Shown in pieces: positions 10,007 to 18,963 of a stretch of DNA of 64,000 nt; the first letter of the stretch is position 1; each line of letters begins with the position of its first letter. This DNA comes from Candidatus Poribacteria bacterium (lineage in GTDB: Bacteria; Poribacteria; WGA-4E; WGA-3G), in contig JAJEDB010000014.1 of assembly GCA_022821725.1 (NCBI GenBank), forward strand, positions 1 through 64,000. Reading direction: 5' to 3'. The notes under the pieces are model-generated. The model had not been told where the DNA came from. It worked only from the letters and a program-made list of their open reading frames with translations, and ran no database searches. The translations under genes were made by a program, and so were the position numbers.

Positions 10007-10801
10007 ATGGATATTATTTGTGCTTCTATCTGTTACCGCGGCTACGCCGAAGATGAGGTCGCCGCAACGTTGGAATACGCGCCACAGATCGGCTACCGAT
10101 TGATGGAAATTCATGGACCGCTCATCTGGAGCGTTGACGCTGCCCACGCGTTCGATATAGACGCTATGAAGGCAAAGATCGACGCATCCGGCATGAAATG
10201 TGCGGGTCTCTATCCGCCCGGATGGGGTGGACAGGACAGCACCGATGTTGACGCACGCGCAGGTGCAATCGCGAGATGTGTTGAAATCGCTGAAGGACTC
10301 GGTGCGACACATCTAACAACGAGTGGGGCACAACGCAGAACAGACGCCGGTGCCTTGGATAGAGTCGCCGCCTGTGTCCGCGAGGTGTTGCAACGCATGC
10401 CAGCAGAGAGTCAAATCAAGTTAACGCTTGAACCGCATCACGGCAATGTGCTTGAACAACCCGAGGATTTCCAAACGCTTTTAGATGCTATTCCCGACGA
10501 ACGTGTCGGTGTCTGTATAGATACTGGACATTTCCATTCGTCAGGTGTCGATACACTTGCGGCGATTCGTCAATTCGGTTCCCGTATCTATGCCGTGCAT
10601 CTCAAGGACCATCTCGGCACGGTATCTGTCGGCATTGGGCGCGGTGAACTCAAGCTCAAACAGATTATCGAAACGCTCCAAGAGGTCGGCTACCAAGGCG
10701 ATCTGACGCTGGAGTTGGAAGTTGAAGATCCAGAGAATCTACCGCGTTATACCGAGGAAGCCTATCTCTATCTCAGCGGGATGCTCGGTTTGGCACTATA
10801 A
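10007..10801 (+). CDS. sugar-phosphate isomerase/epimerase-like TIM-barrel protein
   Basis: A 264-residue TIM-barrel protein of the xylose-isomerase-like superfamily. Visible elements are YRLMEIHGP near residue 30, LTLEPHHGNVLE near 143 (likely metal Glu and His), GVCIDTGHFHSSG near 169, IYAVHLKDHLG near 198, and DLTLELEVEDPEN near 232. A clear AAGGAG lies eight bases before the ATG. It converges on the PhyH-family gene and overlaps its end by six bases. The substrate is unknown. Confidence 0.8.
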   Translation: MDIICASICYRGYAEDEVAATLEYAPQIGYRLMEIHGPLIWSVDAAHAFDIDAMKAKIDASGMKCAGLYPPGWGGQDSTDVDARAGAIARCVEIAEGLGATHLTTSGAQRRTDAGALDRVAACVREVLQRMPAESQIKLTLEPHHGNVLEQPEDFQTLLDAIPDERVGVCIDTGHFHSSGVDTLAAIRQFGSRIYAVHLKDHLGTVSVGIGRGELKLKQIIETLQEVGYQGDLTLELEVEDPENLPRYTEEAYLYLSGMLGLAL

Positions 10802-12016
10802 CTCCCACGTTTCAATGAAATCCGCAACACCGAAATTATCAGGCATTTCATTGAAATAGTAATGCATCGGACCGGATTGGAAACCGGGTAGATACAGCTC
10901 TTCGTCGGTTTTAAGGCGTGCGTCAAGCGACTTAAAACGTTCCCATAACGTAGCGGCTTCCTCTTTCGTGAATAGCGCGGCAAAGGGCGGTCCCCAATTG
11001 AGGGTAATGGCGTGGAAGCCCTTGCCGCGATTCCGAAGGTCATCCGGGATTTCTGGAAGTTCATAGCCGTGTTCGAGTGCTACGAAGCAGGCGGCTTTGC
11101 ACAAAAAAACGGTTGAGAGCATCTTTCCCTTTTCACCTCTGCCCGGGTGTAGATTGTCGAGTGCTGTGTGGTAGGCAGTAGCATCCTTTTCTATAGCAGC
11201 TCGGAGCGCATTTTCAGTCCACCCTTGCATTTGATTGCTACGCGCATTCCACCGATCAAACATCTCTTGGATTTCGGGTGAGAGGTAATCTATGTAGTCG
11301 AAGGCTTGATAATGCGTATGGTTTGCAAACCCGCCGTGAATCGTGCGGCGCATCTTCCGACTGTAGTTGCTTCCCCAGTGTAAGATCGGCAAGATGTAAA
11401 CGACCCCGTCGCCGGCGTTGAGATGCGTCTGAACGGCACCGGGGAGTGGCACTTTCGGATTTGCCAACAGCAGCTCGTTTTCTGTTTCGGTGTTTACCCG
11501 CAGATGACTACCGGGTAGCACCCACAGCACGTTATCGTCGTAGAGTGAGAGATTCCACTGAACGTAGCGCGGTCCCGTCTCCACAATATCGTCAATGTAG
11601 CCTTGTAATGGGGCAGTATCGATAGGGTGATGGTCGCGATGCCATGCGGCGGGTCCACAGTCTTTGACGGGACTGCACATGAGCATCATCTCAGTAACCC
11701 CGGCATCCTCCTCACCGAGCAGTTCACTGCTGACCCCTTGCGTGTTTTCGTGTGCCCAAATTTCGACAGCACTTGCTGTTTTTTCATCGACAAGCCCTGC
11801 GAGTGGACCCTGCCCGAGGTGTAAACGCGGTTGTGGAGAACTCTCCCAAACGCCGCCCGGTGGTTCGTTCGGTCCGCGTTCTCGCGCCCATATCTCTCGC
11901 TGGCGTGATACCATTAATTCATAACTTTCTCGAAGCGCGTCCAGTTCCTCCGGCGGGATCACCTCTCGGAGAACGAGATACCCTTCTTCCATGAATTGGG
12001 TCCGATTTATTTCCAT
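10796..12016 (-). CDS. phytanoyl-CoA dioxygenase (PhyH) family protein
   Basis: A 406-residue Fe(II)/2-oxoglutarate-dependent oxygenase. The His-x-Asp iron ligands are in AAWHRDHHPID near residue 120. The distal His is probably in HWGSNYSRK or HGGFANHTHY, about 90-105 residues later, with an Arg that could bind 2-oxoglutarate (RRTIHGG). VLPGSHLRV is typical of the family. The substrate is not predictable. The gene overlaps the convergent isomerase gene by six bases and is followed upstream by the repeat element at 12135. Confidence 0.82.
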   Translation of the reverse strand: MEINRTQFMEEGYLVLREVIPPEELDALRESYELMVSRQREIWARERGPNEPPGGVWESSPQPRLHLGQGPLAGLVDEKTASAVEIWAHENTQGVSSELLGEEDAGVTEMMLMCSPVKDCGPAAWHRDHHPIDTAPLQGYIDDIVETGPRYVQWNLSLYDDNVLWVLPGSHLRVNTETENELLLANPKVPLPGAVQTHLNAGDGVVYILPILHWGSNYSRKMRRTIHGGFANHTHYQAFDYIDYLSPEIQEMFDRWNARSNQMQGWTENALRAAIEKDATAYHTALDNLHPGRGEKGKMLSTVFLCKAACFVALEHGYELPEIPDDLRNRGKGFHAITLNWGPPFAALFTKEEAATLWERFKSLDARLKTDEELYLPGFQSGPMHYYFNEMPDNFGVADFIETWEL

Positions 12017-12134
12017 GATAGCCTCCGACTGTACATTGTAGTATCGAAAACCAAGCCCGTAACGAAGTGGAGGGGTTTTTGCTTGGGAATTTCTTCAACT
12101 CGAACACGAACAACGTTAAAGCACAAACAGCATC

Positions 12135-12160
12135 GTTTCTCCGCAAGGTAAATTAAAAAA
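12135..12160 (+). repeat. GTTTCTCCGCAAGGTAAATTAAA element
   Basis: A plus-orientation copy ending directly at the stop codon of the minus-strand SDR gene. Its left half matches the copy at 8602 and its right half matches the AAGGTAAATTAAA copies, linking the two variants. Confidence 0.7.
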
Positions 12161-12892
12161 TTACCCGCGTCCGACATAGAGTTGACCGATCGGCAGGACA
12201 GTTGCTTCCAGCATATTGATATTCGGTGGCAGTGTCGCCATAAGAACAGCCGCTTGCGCGAGATCATCAACGTCCATCATCGGTTCCATAGGTGCCTGCG
12301 GACGGCTCTGATGCCGCTCTACATAGGTGTTGCCGGGTTGCAAGCAACTCGCTGTGATGCCAAAGGGTCTACCTTCAAGTGCTGTCACCTGTGTCAAGCC
12401 AAAAATCCCGAATTTGCTCGCACTGTAAGGTGCTGTCCGGGGACGGACGCGATGGGCAGAGATACTCCCGACATTGATGATACGACCGCCTTCGCCTTGC
12501 GCTTTCATAATTGCGAATGCCTCGCGTGAGCAGATAAACGGGGCACGGAGATTCACATTGATAACCCAATCCCAATCCTCCGTTGCGAGTTCACCGATGG
12601 GACCTCCATTGAATGCCCCAGCGTTATTCACGAGGATATCCAAACGCCCGTATTCATCCATCGACTTTTCAAAGAGTGCTTTGATCTGTGCCTCGTCCGT
12701 TACATCGGTCGGGACAGTCAACACTTTTGTGCCGTTTGCGCGAAATTCGTTAGCGGTTTCTTCAAGGAGGTCGGCATCCCTTGCGGCGATTGTGAGCGTC
12801 GCTCCCTCAGCGGCAAGCCCCCTCGCAATCCCTCTTCCGATGCCTCGGTTTCCACCCGTTACAATCGCAAATTTTCCATCTAATTGTCCCAT
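12161..12892 (-). CDS. short-chain dehydrogenase/reductase (SDR)
   Basis: A 243-residue classical SDR. TGGNRGIGRG at residues 12-21 binds the NAD(P) cofactor. NNAG near residue 88, VGSIS near 140 (catalytic Ser) and YSASK near 154 (catalytic Tyr and Lys) complete the active site. An AAGGAG lies about eight bases before the ATG. The ASCLQPGNTYVE segment is the usual post-active-site PG motif. The substrate is unknown. Confidence 0.9.
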   Translation of the reverse strand: MGQLDGKFAIVTGGNRGIGRGIARGLAAEGATLTIAARDADLLEETANEFRANGTKVLTVPTDVTDEAQIKALFEKSMDEYGRLDILVNNAGAFNGGPIGELATEDWDWVINVNLRAPFICSREAFAIMKAQGEGGRIINVGSISAHRVRPRTAPYSASKFGIFGLTQVTALEGRPFGITASCLQPGNTYVERHQSRPQAPMEPMMDVDDLAQAAVLMATLPPNINMLEATVLPIGQLYVGRG

Positions 12893-12917
12893 AATTCAGT
12901 CTCCTTTTCCTTACTGT

Positions 12918-13607
12918 TTATGAAAATAGTTCTGTCAATAGTGATTCTGTTCTGACGGCTCCCACTGTTTCGCCTGCGAGTCGCATCGCCGAGATGTGAG
13001 TGTGCAAGAACACCAAATCTGCAGCCGTATCTATATCATACCAGGGTGGTAAGAGTCCTAAGGTTACCTTTAGCGATCGGATACGTGCCACTGTTTGCTG
13101 AAAGACCTCTGCCGTGCTCCATGCGATTTCCTGAAAAACAAATGGGACGGTCGTCGCTATGTTCGTTGCCGAAAAACCGATGAGATAATAACCACCATCT
13201 GTGCTCGGTCCGAGGGTGATGTCCTGTGAATCGAGCAGTGTAAATGCTTTTGAGATGTATGAAATTGGTAGTGTCGGACTGTCGGACCCGACGAGTAAAA
13301 TCTTTGTATATCCCTGTTCAATTGCCCACTGTGTTGCCGAGGCGAGCCGTTCCCCGAGGTCAGTTCCCATTTGTGGGATGTAAATGGCATCGTCTCCGAT
13401 AAGCACTTGTAAATCGGATTGTGCCTCTGTCGGTGTATAAGCGATGATGCGGTCCACCTCGGGCAGTTTGGCGAGTGTGTCACACCCATCTGTGAGAAAC
13501 GCCGTATACACTGTCGCCGCTTGTTCCGGTGAGAGGGGTGGGACGAGCCGCGTCTTGACTTGGTTCGGTGCCGGATTCTTAGCAAAAACAATGATACATG
13601 TCTTCAC
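12918..13607 (-). CDS. TIGR04282/DUF2064-type glycosyltransferase
   Basis: A 229-residue GT-A-fold nucleotide-sugar transferase-like protein. Key features are FAKNPAPNQVKTRLVP near residue 8 (nucleotide-binding), LLVGSDSPTLP near 108 (metal-binding Asp-x-Asp-like), LGPSTDGGYYLIG near 136, and the C-terminal LLPPWYDIDTAADL, which is diagnostic of the family. Some members sit beside arsenosugar genes, but no arsS-like gene is visible here. The start is GTG at 13605-13607, after AAGGAA. Confidence 0.82.
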   Translation of the reverse strand: MKTCIIVFAKNPAPNQVKTRLVPPLSPEQAATVYTAFLTDGCDTLAKLPEVDRIIAYTPTEAQSDLQVLIGDDAIYIPQMGTDLGERLASATQWAIEQGYTKILLVGSDSPTLPISYISKAFTLLDSQDITLGPSTDGGYYLIGFSATNIATTVPFVFQEIAWSTAEVFQQTVARIRSLKVTLGLLPPWYDIDTAADLVFLHTHISAMRLAGETVGAVRTESLLTELFS

Positions 13608-13652
13608 CGGTAAAATTCCTTATTTTTATCGTGAGTGGCGCGAGACTCTGTT

Positions 13653-13904
13653 TTACAGATGAAACGCTTGACGGAGGCGCGCCCAGAAACTACCAATGTT
13701 GTGCTTTTGTGGTGGGGACTCTGGTTGTTCTTTGACGCTGATGTGAAGATCCACCACGTTTTCAAAGGCCTCGCGTAGCTCTTCATCGGTATCTCCGTGG
13801 AAGCAAATGATATCATCAATATCGATAACATCCCCGACAAAGCATTCATCTTCGTCGCTATAGATAATTTCGGCTGTATATCCTCTGTATGTCATTGTTT
13901 TCAT
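13653..13904 (-). CDS. hicB: HicB-like antitoxin, short form
   Basis: An 83-residue HicB-type partial RNase H-like domain: YRGYTAEIIYSDEDECFVG, then CFHGDTDEELREAFENVVD. The protein ends in FWARLRQAFHL and lacks the C-terminal ribbon-helix-helix or HTH domain seen in longer HicB proteins. It overlaps the hicA stop by ATGA, typical of a coupled toxin-antitoxin pair. It should neutralise HicA. A close paralogue without hicA lies at 16336-16590. Confidence 0.82.
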   Translation of the reverse strand: MKTMTYRGYTAEIIYSDEDECFVGDVIDIDDIICFHGDTDEELREAFENVVDLHISVKEQPESPPQKHNIGSFWARLRQAFHL

Positions 13905-14167
13905 GGCGTTATTTCTACCTCTTTTAGAAAGTTTCTTGCCCGTCTAATTTGATACCGCCTTGCCTCTTTTCGGGAATGCGGTCGGTGAAATGTGACAGTT
14001 TTTCCTCTGAATTTAAAATTAACTGACGATCCGCTTCCTTCCTCTTTTATAGCACCGAGTGCCATAAAAAGGGCTTCAATCCGCCGCCATTGCAACGTTG
14101 CTGGCGTTTGCGTGCTAAAAATAGCCTCCAGCGTTTTTTGATGTTTTTTGCTTAGACGGATATTCAT
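13901..14167 (-). CDS. hicA: HicA-like mRNA interferase toxin
   Basis: An 88-residue HicA-type double-stranded-RNA-binding-fold toxin. GAIKEEGSGSSVNFKFRG, then VTFHRPHSRKEARRYQI, matches the variant with the catalytic-region His in FHRPH. The C-terminal RARNFLKEV helix is usual. Toxin precedes antitoxin, and the frames overlap by four bases. It is expected to cleave mRNA when free of HicB. Confidence 0.8.
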   Translation of the reverse strand: MNIRLSKKHQKTLEAIFSTQTPATLQWRRIEALFMALGAIKEEGSGSSVNFKFRGKTVTFHRPHSRKEARRYQIRRARNFLKEVEITP

Positions 14168-14197
14168 ACGCGAACCGTGGGGATGCTTTAACCCTTA

Positions 14198-14226
14198 ACT
14201 CTACCATATATGGGTTGAGGTGTCAA
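14198..14226 (-). promoter_or_regulatory. promoter of hicAB
   Basis: On the minus strand: TTGACA (14226-14221), a 17-base spacer ending in ATATATGG, then TAGAGT (14203-14198), about 30 bases before the hicA ATG. The spacer sequence is conserved in the solitary hicB promoter, so it may include the operator. Confidence 0.65.
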
Positions 14227-14254
14227 CTTAAAAAATCAGGTTCACCCGTAGGTC

Positions 14255-16198
14255 TTAATACCAGACCCGATAGACGGGTATCCCAAAAACCCCACCCACT
14301 AAACTCCAAAACGTTCCGATCAGAAAGTCACCCAGAACCACGCCAACAAAGAATGGAGCAGCCTTCCGATAGGTACGTAACCCCCCGAATTTGAGGAGGA
14401 CCGCCTTGATGATCCAACCCACACAGATGGCGCTCCAGACCCAAACCATTCCTGCGGACAAACCGAGTGCGTAGCCCGTTGGATGGAAGGGAAACCAGAT
14501 GAACTGTCTTCTCAGAAACATCAATCCCAACGTGAACAGTGAGGCGAAGGCAGTGAAACTCAATCCCGTGCTATCCGTCGCGTGTGATTGTTGTAACCAC
14601 GGGAGTAGCATACGTTCAAAGGTCTCAAGACCGATACCAATAATATATCCCTCAGTTCGCACTGCGCCGTGTTGATAGATGAGGTGTAAATATGCCCAGA
14701 AAGAGACAGGTGTGGCAACCAATAGGGCGACTATCATAGCGATCGCCATCTTTTTCTGGGAAACCGGGGCGCGTTCGGCGATTTTGAACCCTTCTAACTG
14801 ACTCGGCATTGGGTGTGAGACGTTGTCGCGAACATACGGATATAAGAAAGAGAAAAGCGTCAAATTCGCCGCGCCCGTCCGTCGTGTGCCTAAAACCGAG
14901 ACGATCATCAGTGGTGGATGCGTCCAAATGACCTCATGATAGGGGACACCAACCGCCGCCCGCGCGTATGTTATCGCGATAGACATGAGGAAATAGAGGC
15001 ATAGGAAGGCGAGGAGAATTCCAACGGACATGCCCGCCTGTTGGAAAATAATAACGAGAATCGTCGTGCCTACCAAGATGCCGAGGAGTGCGGTGCGGTA
15101 TTGAAACGGTTCATTACTGGAGAGTGACGCACTGTTTCCAAGAGGCTTCAAAGCCGTCGTAAATACTGCTTTGAGGTGCTTACGGCTTGTCCATAGGATG
15201 AGAACCCCAAGCGTCAACCAGGCACCGATGCCCTGTTGATTGTAATAAGGAAACCCTTGTAGCGATTTCCAGCCGCCGATACTCCCTACAATCAACTGAA
15301 ATTTTGTAAACAGAAAAAAGAACCAGACCGAAAACGAGAGCTCGAGTGGCACGAAGAACGTCAATGCGATGACCCAAGGATAAAAAAAGAGCGGTAACCA
15401 TCCAATCGCGTTCCAAGGTTTCATGGTAAAGATTTTCGCCCCGAAATCGGGTATTTTAAGTGGCACACCCGGCACAAACGGATAGAGAAAGTGGAGTCCG
15501 TTGAGGAGTTCTATCACGGCACATAAACTGAACCCAAGCCACAGCAATCTTCTCGAAAAAAAGCGTGGCGTGGTCATCTCTATAGGAAGTTGTGCAATCG
15601 GATAACTCAGGCGTTCCCGTTCGCTCCATTGCAACCTCTGGATGCTATTAAAACACAATAAAATAAAGAAGAGAACGAATGTGACAAACGACCAAAGCAG
15701 CACAGGACCTATCCATGCGAACAGGTGTCTCGGTGTGTAGAGGGTCGAGTTCCCTTCAAAGAAACCCGTGAGGGCCCCTTTATCTTGAACCGTGAACCAC
15801 GGCGGGATATACCGATGGAAAAGCGTTGCGTATTCGTTTTCAAAAGTAGCGAACCAGAAGGGATGCGCGAGGATTCCGAGAATGAAGTCCATCGGATTGT
15901 GTCCAGAGACGACACACAGCATGACGAGCATCTGGTAGACCAAGAGGAGTTGGGCGCGGCTCAAAGTGAGTTGTGGGCGGATCCGTTTCAGCAGGGTATT
16001 GATTAACAGAAGAAAGAAGAGGTTGACGATTGGGGCGATAAACAGGGAGGCATAAGCGGGATTCAGGGAGTGGTGGATACCGCTGACGAAGGCGATCCAG
16101 TATGCGTTGAGAAGGATCAGAGCCAGGCCGATGGTGAGCGGCGGAAGAAGCGAGGTCGTTTCAGTTCCGATGTGGGAGTGATGGCTTTTTTCTGACAT
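14255..16198 (-). CDS. polytopic membrane protein (DUF6785/DUF6784-like)
   Basis: A 647-residue membrane protein with about 12-14 hydrophobic segments (for example LLPPLTIGLALILLNAYW, VLLWSFVTFVLFF and LALFTLG-type stretches). The open frame extends 21 codons further upstream, but the ATG at 16196-16198 (MSEKSHH) has a GGAAGG six bases before it and is preferred. The composition recalls oligopeptide-transporter-like DUF6785 families seen in Poribacteria and Planctomycetes. That is recognition from memory rather than from a diagnostic motif. The function is unknown. Confidence 0.65.
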   Translation of the reverse strand: MSEKSHHSHIGTETTSLLPPLTIGLALILLNAYWIAFVSGIHHSLNPAYASLFIAPIVNLFFLLLINTLLKRIRPQLTLSRAQLLLVYQMLVMLCVVSGHNPMDFILGILAHPFWFATFENEYATLFHRYIPPWFTVQDKGALTGFFEGNSTLYTPRHLFAWIGPVLLWSFVTFVLFFILLCFNSIQRLQWSERERLSYPIAQLPIEMTTPRFFSRRLLWLGFSLCAVIELLNGLHFLYPFVPGVPLKIPDFGAKIFTMKPWNAIGWLPLFFYPWVIALTFFVPLELSFSVWFFFLFTKFQLIVGSIGGWKSLQGFPYYNQQGIGAWLTLGVLILWTSRKHLKAVFTTALKPLGNSASLSSNEPFQYRTALLGILVGTTILVIIFQQAGMSVGILLAFLCLYFLMSIAITYARAAVGVPYHEVIWTHPPLMIVSVLGTRRTGAANLTLFSFLYPYVRDNVSHPMPSQLEGFKIAERAPVSQKKMAIAMIVALLVATPVSFWAYLHLIYQHGAVRTEGYIIGIGLETFERMLLPWLQQSHATDSTGLSFTAFASLFTLGLMFLRRQFIWFPFHPTGYALGLSAGMVWVWSAICVGWIIKAVLLKFGGLRTYRKAAPFFVGVVLGDFLIGTFWSLVGGVFGIPVYRVWY

Positions 16199-16335
16199 AG
16201 CTGCCTTCCGCACACACGCACCACCTTTTCCAGTAGGAGCGATCTCGCGATTTCTACCCACGAAATGAAACTTGACAAAGCACTAATTCGGCGGAGACCT
16301 ATCTTCCCTGTAAACATCCCTTCTCATCGGCGTGA

Positions 16336-16590
16336 TTATAGGTGAAAGGCTTGACGGAGACGCGCCAGAAATCTCCACGCAAAGTGCTGCTGCGGTGGAT
16401 TCTCCTGTCTCTCTTTGACTTCAAGATAGTGATCTAATACACCCTCAAAAGCATCTTGTAGTTCTTCGTCGGTATCACCGTGAAAACAGACAATATCATC
16501 ACCAATACCCACGACATCACCGACGAAAAAATCATCTTCGTCACTACAATAGATTTCAGCAGTATAGCCTTTATATGTCATTGTCTTCAT
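16336..16590 (-). CDS. solitary HicB-like protein without hicA
   Basis: An 84-residue paralogue of the HicB at 13653, with the same core (KGYTAEIYCSDEDDFFVG, VCFHGDTDEELQDAF) and the same ending (LARLRQAFHL). No hicA lies upstream. Instead the promoter and spacer found before hicA are fused directly to this gene. The -10 box ends about 11 bases before the ATG at 16588-16590, so the transcript would have almost no leader. The open frame continues seven codons upstream but runs into the -10 box. It probably arose from a duplicated hicAB that lost hicA. Confidence 0.75.
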   Translation of the reverse strand: MKTMTYKGYTAEIYCSDEDDFFVGDVVGIGDDIVCFHGDTDEELQDAFEGVLDHYLEVKERQENPPQQHFAWRFLARLRQAFHL

Positions 16591-16601
16591 TTTGACTCTT
16601 A

Positions 16602-16630
16602 ACCCTACCATATATCCGCTGAAGTGTCAA
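16602..16630 (-). promoter_or_regulatory. promoter of solitary hicB
   Basis: On the minus strand: TTGACA (16630-16625), a 17-base spacer ending ATATATGG, then TAGGGT (16607-16602). It closely matches the hicAB promoter at 14198-14226. Confidence 0.6.
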
Positions 16631-16658
16631 CTTCTGTTTTTTCGGTATCAAACGTAAG

Positions 16659-17675
16659 CTACCGATCTTCAATCATCTCACGAGTGGCGGGTCTCTCTGG
16701 TGCTACCGGTTCCGGACGCTGACTCAGCCACCACGCAAAAACGACAACAAGACATGCAAGCACAATCGCGCTCAGCGCCATCGGGACACCTGTGGATGCA
16801 CCGTCACTGATATCGATCTGGTATTTCGCTACGACCGCTGATGCCACAGCAATGACCGCCAACACGAGGTTCACCTGCCACGGAATCTGAAAAAGCACTG
16901 CGATGAGCGAAATCACGGCGACAGTGAGACTTAATTGGGCAAGTGGATGGTAAGGCGTCGCATTGAACTCGTCAGCGTCAGTTGCGGCACTGGCTCGATG
17001 TGGGAGCGGCGGCGCGCCCTCTTGATACGTCATCTCGATGAGACGAATGAATTCCGCGAGAAGTTTTCCGTCTTGGATCCACTCGAAGAGATCGGGGTAT
17101 TCGTGGCGGAGGAGGATCACAAACTCTTGACGTTGCGCACTAAAATCCGTGAACTCTTCCCAATCGCGCTCCGGGACGATGACGTAGGGTTCAGGACCGA
17201 CACGGAGTTCATATCCCTGTCCTGCCATATAGACGACACTGCCGATGCCCTCGCGTTCGGCGAAGACGATCTCCGTCGAATCACCGGGATCCGTTTGTTG
17301 ATTTCTGTCTTCCTGAACGACAGTCATATCGCGTTGCTTGAGCGCTTCCGCTGCTTCTTCAGCTTGCGTCGCCATTTCGTTGTCCGTGACGGCTACCCCG
17401 ATGCGACTTACCAGTTCCAGTGCTTCCACTTCGTGTTGCGGTTCAACGAGGAGAACGGTTTGACGTTCCTCTCTTAATTCAATCGGACGGCATCGGATCT
17501 GTTGCGCGCTCAAAGTGGCTTGGATGAGTTTCACTTCCCATTCATCGTTGGTGCGGTGGATCTCGACCCACTCAGGGGTGCTGCCGATCCCCTCACCGAA
17601 CAGTTGAGACACCTGTCTCACTTGCCCTTGACTCGATTGTGAACCCTGTGGCGGACTCACTGTTTTTTCTCTCAT
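16659..17675 (-). CDS. DUF2007-like (putative signal-transducing) membrane protein
   Basis: A 338-residue protein. The region EWVEIHRTNDEWEVKLIQ to VEALELVSRIG near residues 33-95 resembles the DUF2007 prokaryotic signal-transducing domain. A middle region (YVIVPERDWEEFTDF) is soluble. Near the end are two or three membrane helices (LAQLSLTVAVISLIAVLF, VLAVIAVASAVVA, ALSAIVLACLVVVFAWWL) and a short charged tail. The ATG at 17673-17675 has GAGGAG upstream and is preferred over an ATG 13 codons earlier. The function is unknown. Confidence 0.65.
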   Translation of the reverse strand: MREKTVSPPQGSQSSQGQVRQVSQLFGEGIGSTPEWVEIHRTNDEWEVKLIQATLSAQQIRCRPIELREERQTVLLVEPQHEVEALELVSRIGVAVTDNEMATQAEEAAEALKQRDMTVVQEDRNQQTDPGDSTEIVFAEREGIGSVVYMAGQGYELRVGPEPYVIVPERDWEEFTDFSAQRQEFVILLRHEYPDLFEWIQDGKLLAEFIRLIEMTYQEGAPPLPHRASAATDADEFNATPYHPLAQLSLTVAVISLIAVLFQIPWQVNLVLAVIAVASAVVAKYQIDISDGASTGVPMALSAIVLACLVVVFAWWLSQRPEPVAPERPATREMIEDR

Positions 17676-17790
17676 AATCAATAACTCCTCTGTCTGTGTG
17701 GCGGAAATATGCAATCGTGTTTATCTGTATGTTATGTAAAAGAGGGAGCGATGCGGAGATCGTTCCTACTGGGAATGCGAAGGCCTCTTA

Positions 17791-18963
17791 TTATACCGCT
17801 AACAGTTCAGCGTAGACAGCCTCCGTCAATGCCGTGTTCTTTTCGCTATTAAATAACTGCTCAGCGCGGTTGCGAGCGGCTGCCCCCATTGTCTGCAATC
17901 GGTCGCGATCCGTCGCAAGGGTTGCAATAGCATCCGCAATCGCGGAGGCATCTTCAGGCGGCACCAAAATCCCTGTTTCGGGGGTAACGAGTTCTTTACT
18001 TCCACCGAGTGGCGTGGAAATGACGGGTGTGCCGACCGCCATTGCTTCAATGATGGTGCGCGGGCATGCCTCTGGGATAATAGATGGCACCAACATAATG
18101 TCGAGTAGGCTTGTAACCACCCGCGTATCCGACAAAAATCCAGTGAAGATGACGGAGTCTTCAACGCCTAAATCTATGACCTCCTGTTTGAGTTCGTTCA
18201 TATAGTCAATATCCTTTTGGAAGTAAGGACCGCCAACGATCAACAGTTTGCTGTCTATTTTTCCTTTGAGTTCTGCGATCGCTCTGACTAAAAAATGGAT
18301 ACCTTTCTCCGGCGTAATCCGAGTCACGACCCCTGTAACGATGGAGGGATCAGAGGCATTGGGAAAGAGTTCCGATCGGAGGGTTTCCACCTCTTCTGTG
18401 GATGCTTGAAAAGCCTCTAAGTTGACCCCGTTATAGATTAACGTCTGTTTTGCCGTAGGCGCGAAATTCCAGCGAGTTGCCTCCGAAACGAGTATCACAC
18501 GGTGCAAAAGTCTTTCGCAAATTCGATCCAGAATGCCGTAGGAAGTCGCGTAGCGTTTGTGCATCAGGATCGGGATACGGTTTATCCGCGCAACGATGCC
18601 ACCGAGAAGTGCTACCGAAAGCGAGTTCGCATGAATGAGGTCAATCGCATACCGTTTTACTGTTTGATGGAGTTGAAGGATCACCCCAAGTTGTCGGAAG
18701 TCGTCAAGTAGATCGCGGAGGGTAAATCGTTGGACCTTATCGGTTTTGTTATGTGCCGCGGGTAGAGACAATGGAACGACACTTGCCTCCGTCTTTTCTA
18801 CCTCCGCTGCGAACGGGCTCTCACCGAGGCATCCGACATACGGCGTAAAGCGATCCTTATCTAATAGATTGAGCAGGAGTAGGAGACTGCGTTGTCCACC
18901 GCCGATGCCCGAACCGCTATCGAGATATAGGATGTTGGATTTCGATGTGTCGGATGTTTTCAT
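17791..18963 (-). CDS. GT4-type glycosyltransferase
   Basis: A 390-residue GT-B-fold retaining glycosyltransferase. The N-terminal glycine loop is GSGIGGGQRSLLLLL near residue 17. VTRITPEKGIHFLVRAI opens the C-terminal domain. The catalytic EACPRTIIEAMAVGTPVI and GGSKELV near residue 310 bind the nucleotide-sugar. It probably acts on cell-envelope polysaccharide at the cytoplasmic membrane. The frame is open 21 codons further upstream, but the chosen ATG reduces overlap with tsaE to 47 bases. That overlap suggests co-transcription with tsaE. Confidence 0.82.
   Translation of the reverse strand: MKTSDTSKSNILYLDSGSGIGGGQRSLLLLLNLLDKDRFTPYVGCLGESPFAAEVEKTEASVVPLSLPAAHNKTDKVQRFTLRDLLDDFRQLGVILQLHQTVKRYAIDLIHANSLSVALLGGIVARINRIPILMHKRYATSYGILDRICERLLHRVILVSEATRWNFAPTAKQTLIYNGVNLEAFQASTEEVETLRSELFPNASDPSIVTGVVTRITPEKGIHFLVRAIAELKGKIDSKLLIVGGPYFQKDIDYMNELKQEVIDLGVEDSVIFTGFLSDTRVVTSLLDIMLVPSIIPEACPRTIIEAMAVGTPVISTPLGGSKELVTPETGILVPPEDASAIADAIATLATDRDRLQTMGAAARNRAEQLFNSEKNTALTEAVYAELLAV

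Noticed and set aside
12474..12923. 149-codon plus-strand ORF
   Set aside because: Fully antisense to the SDR with clear catalytic motifs.
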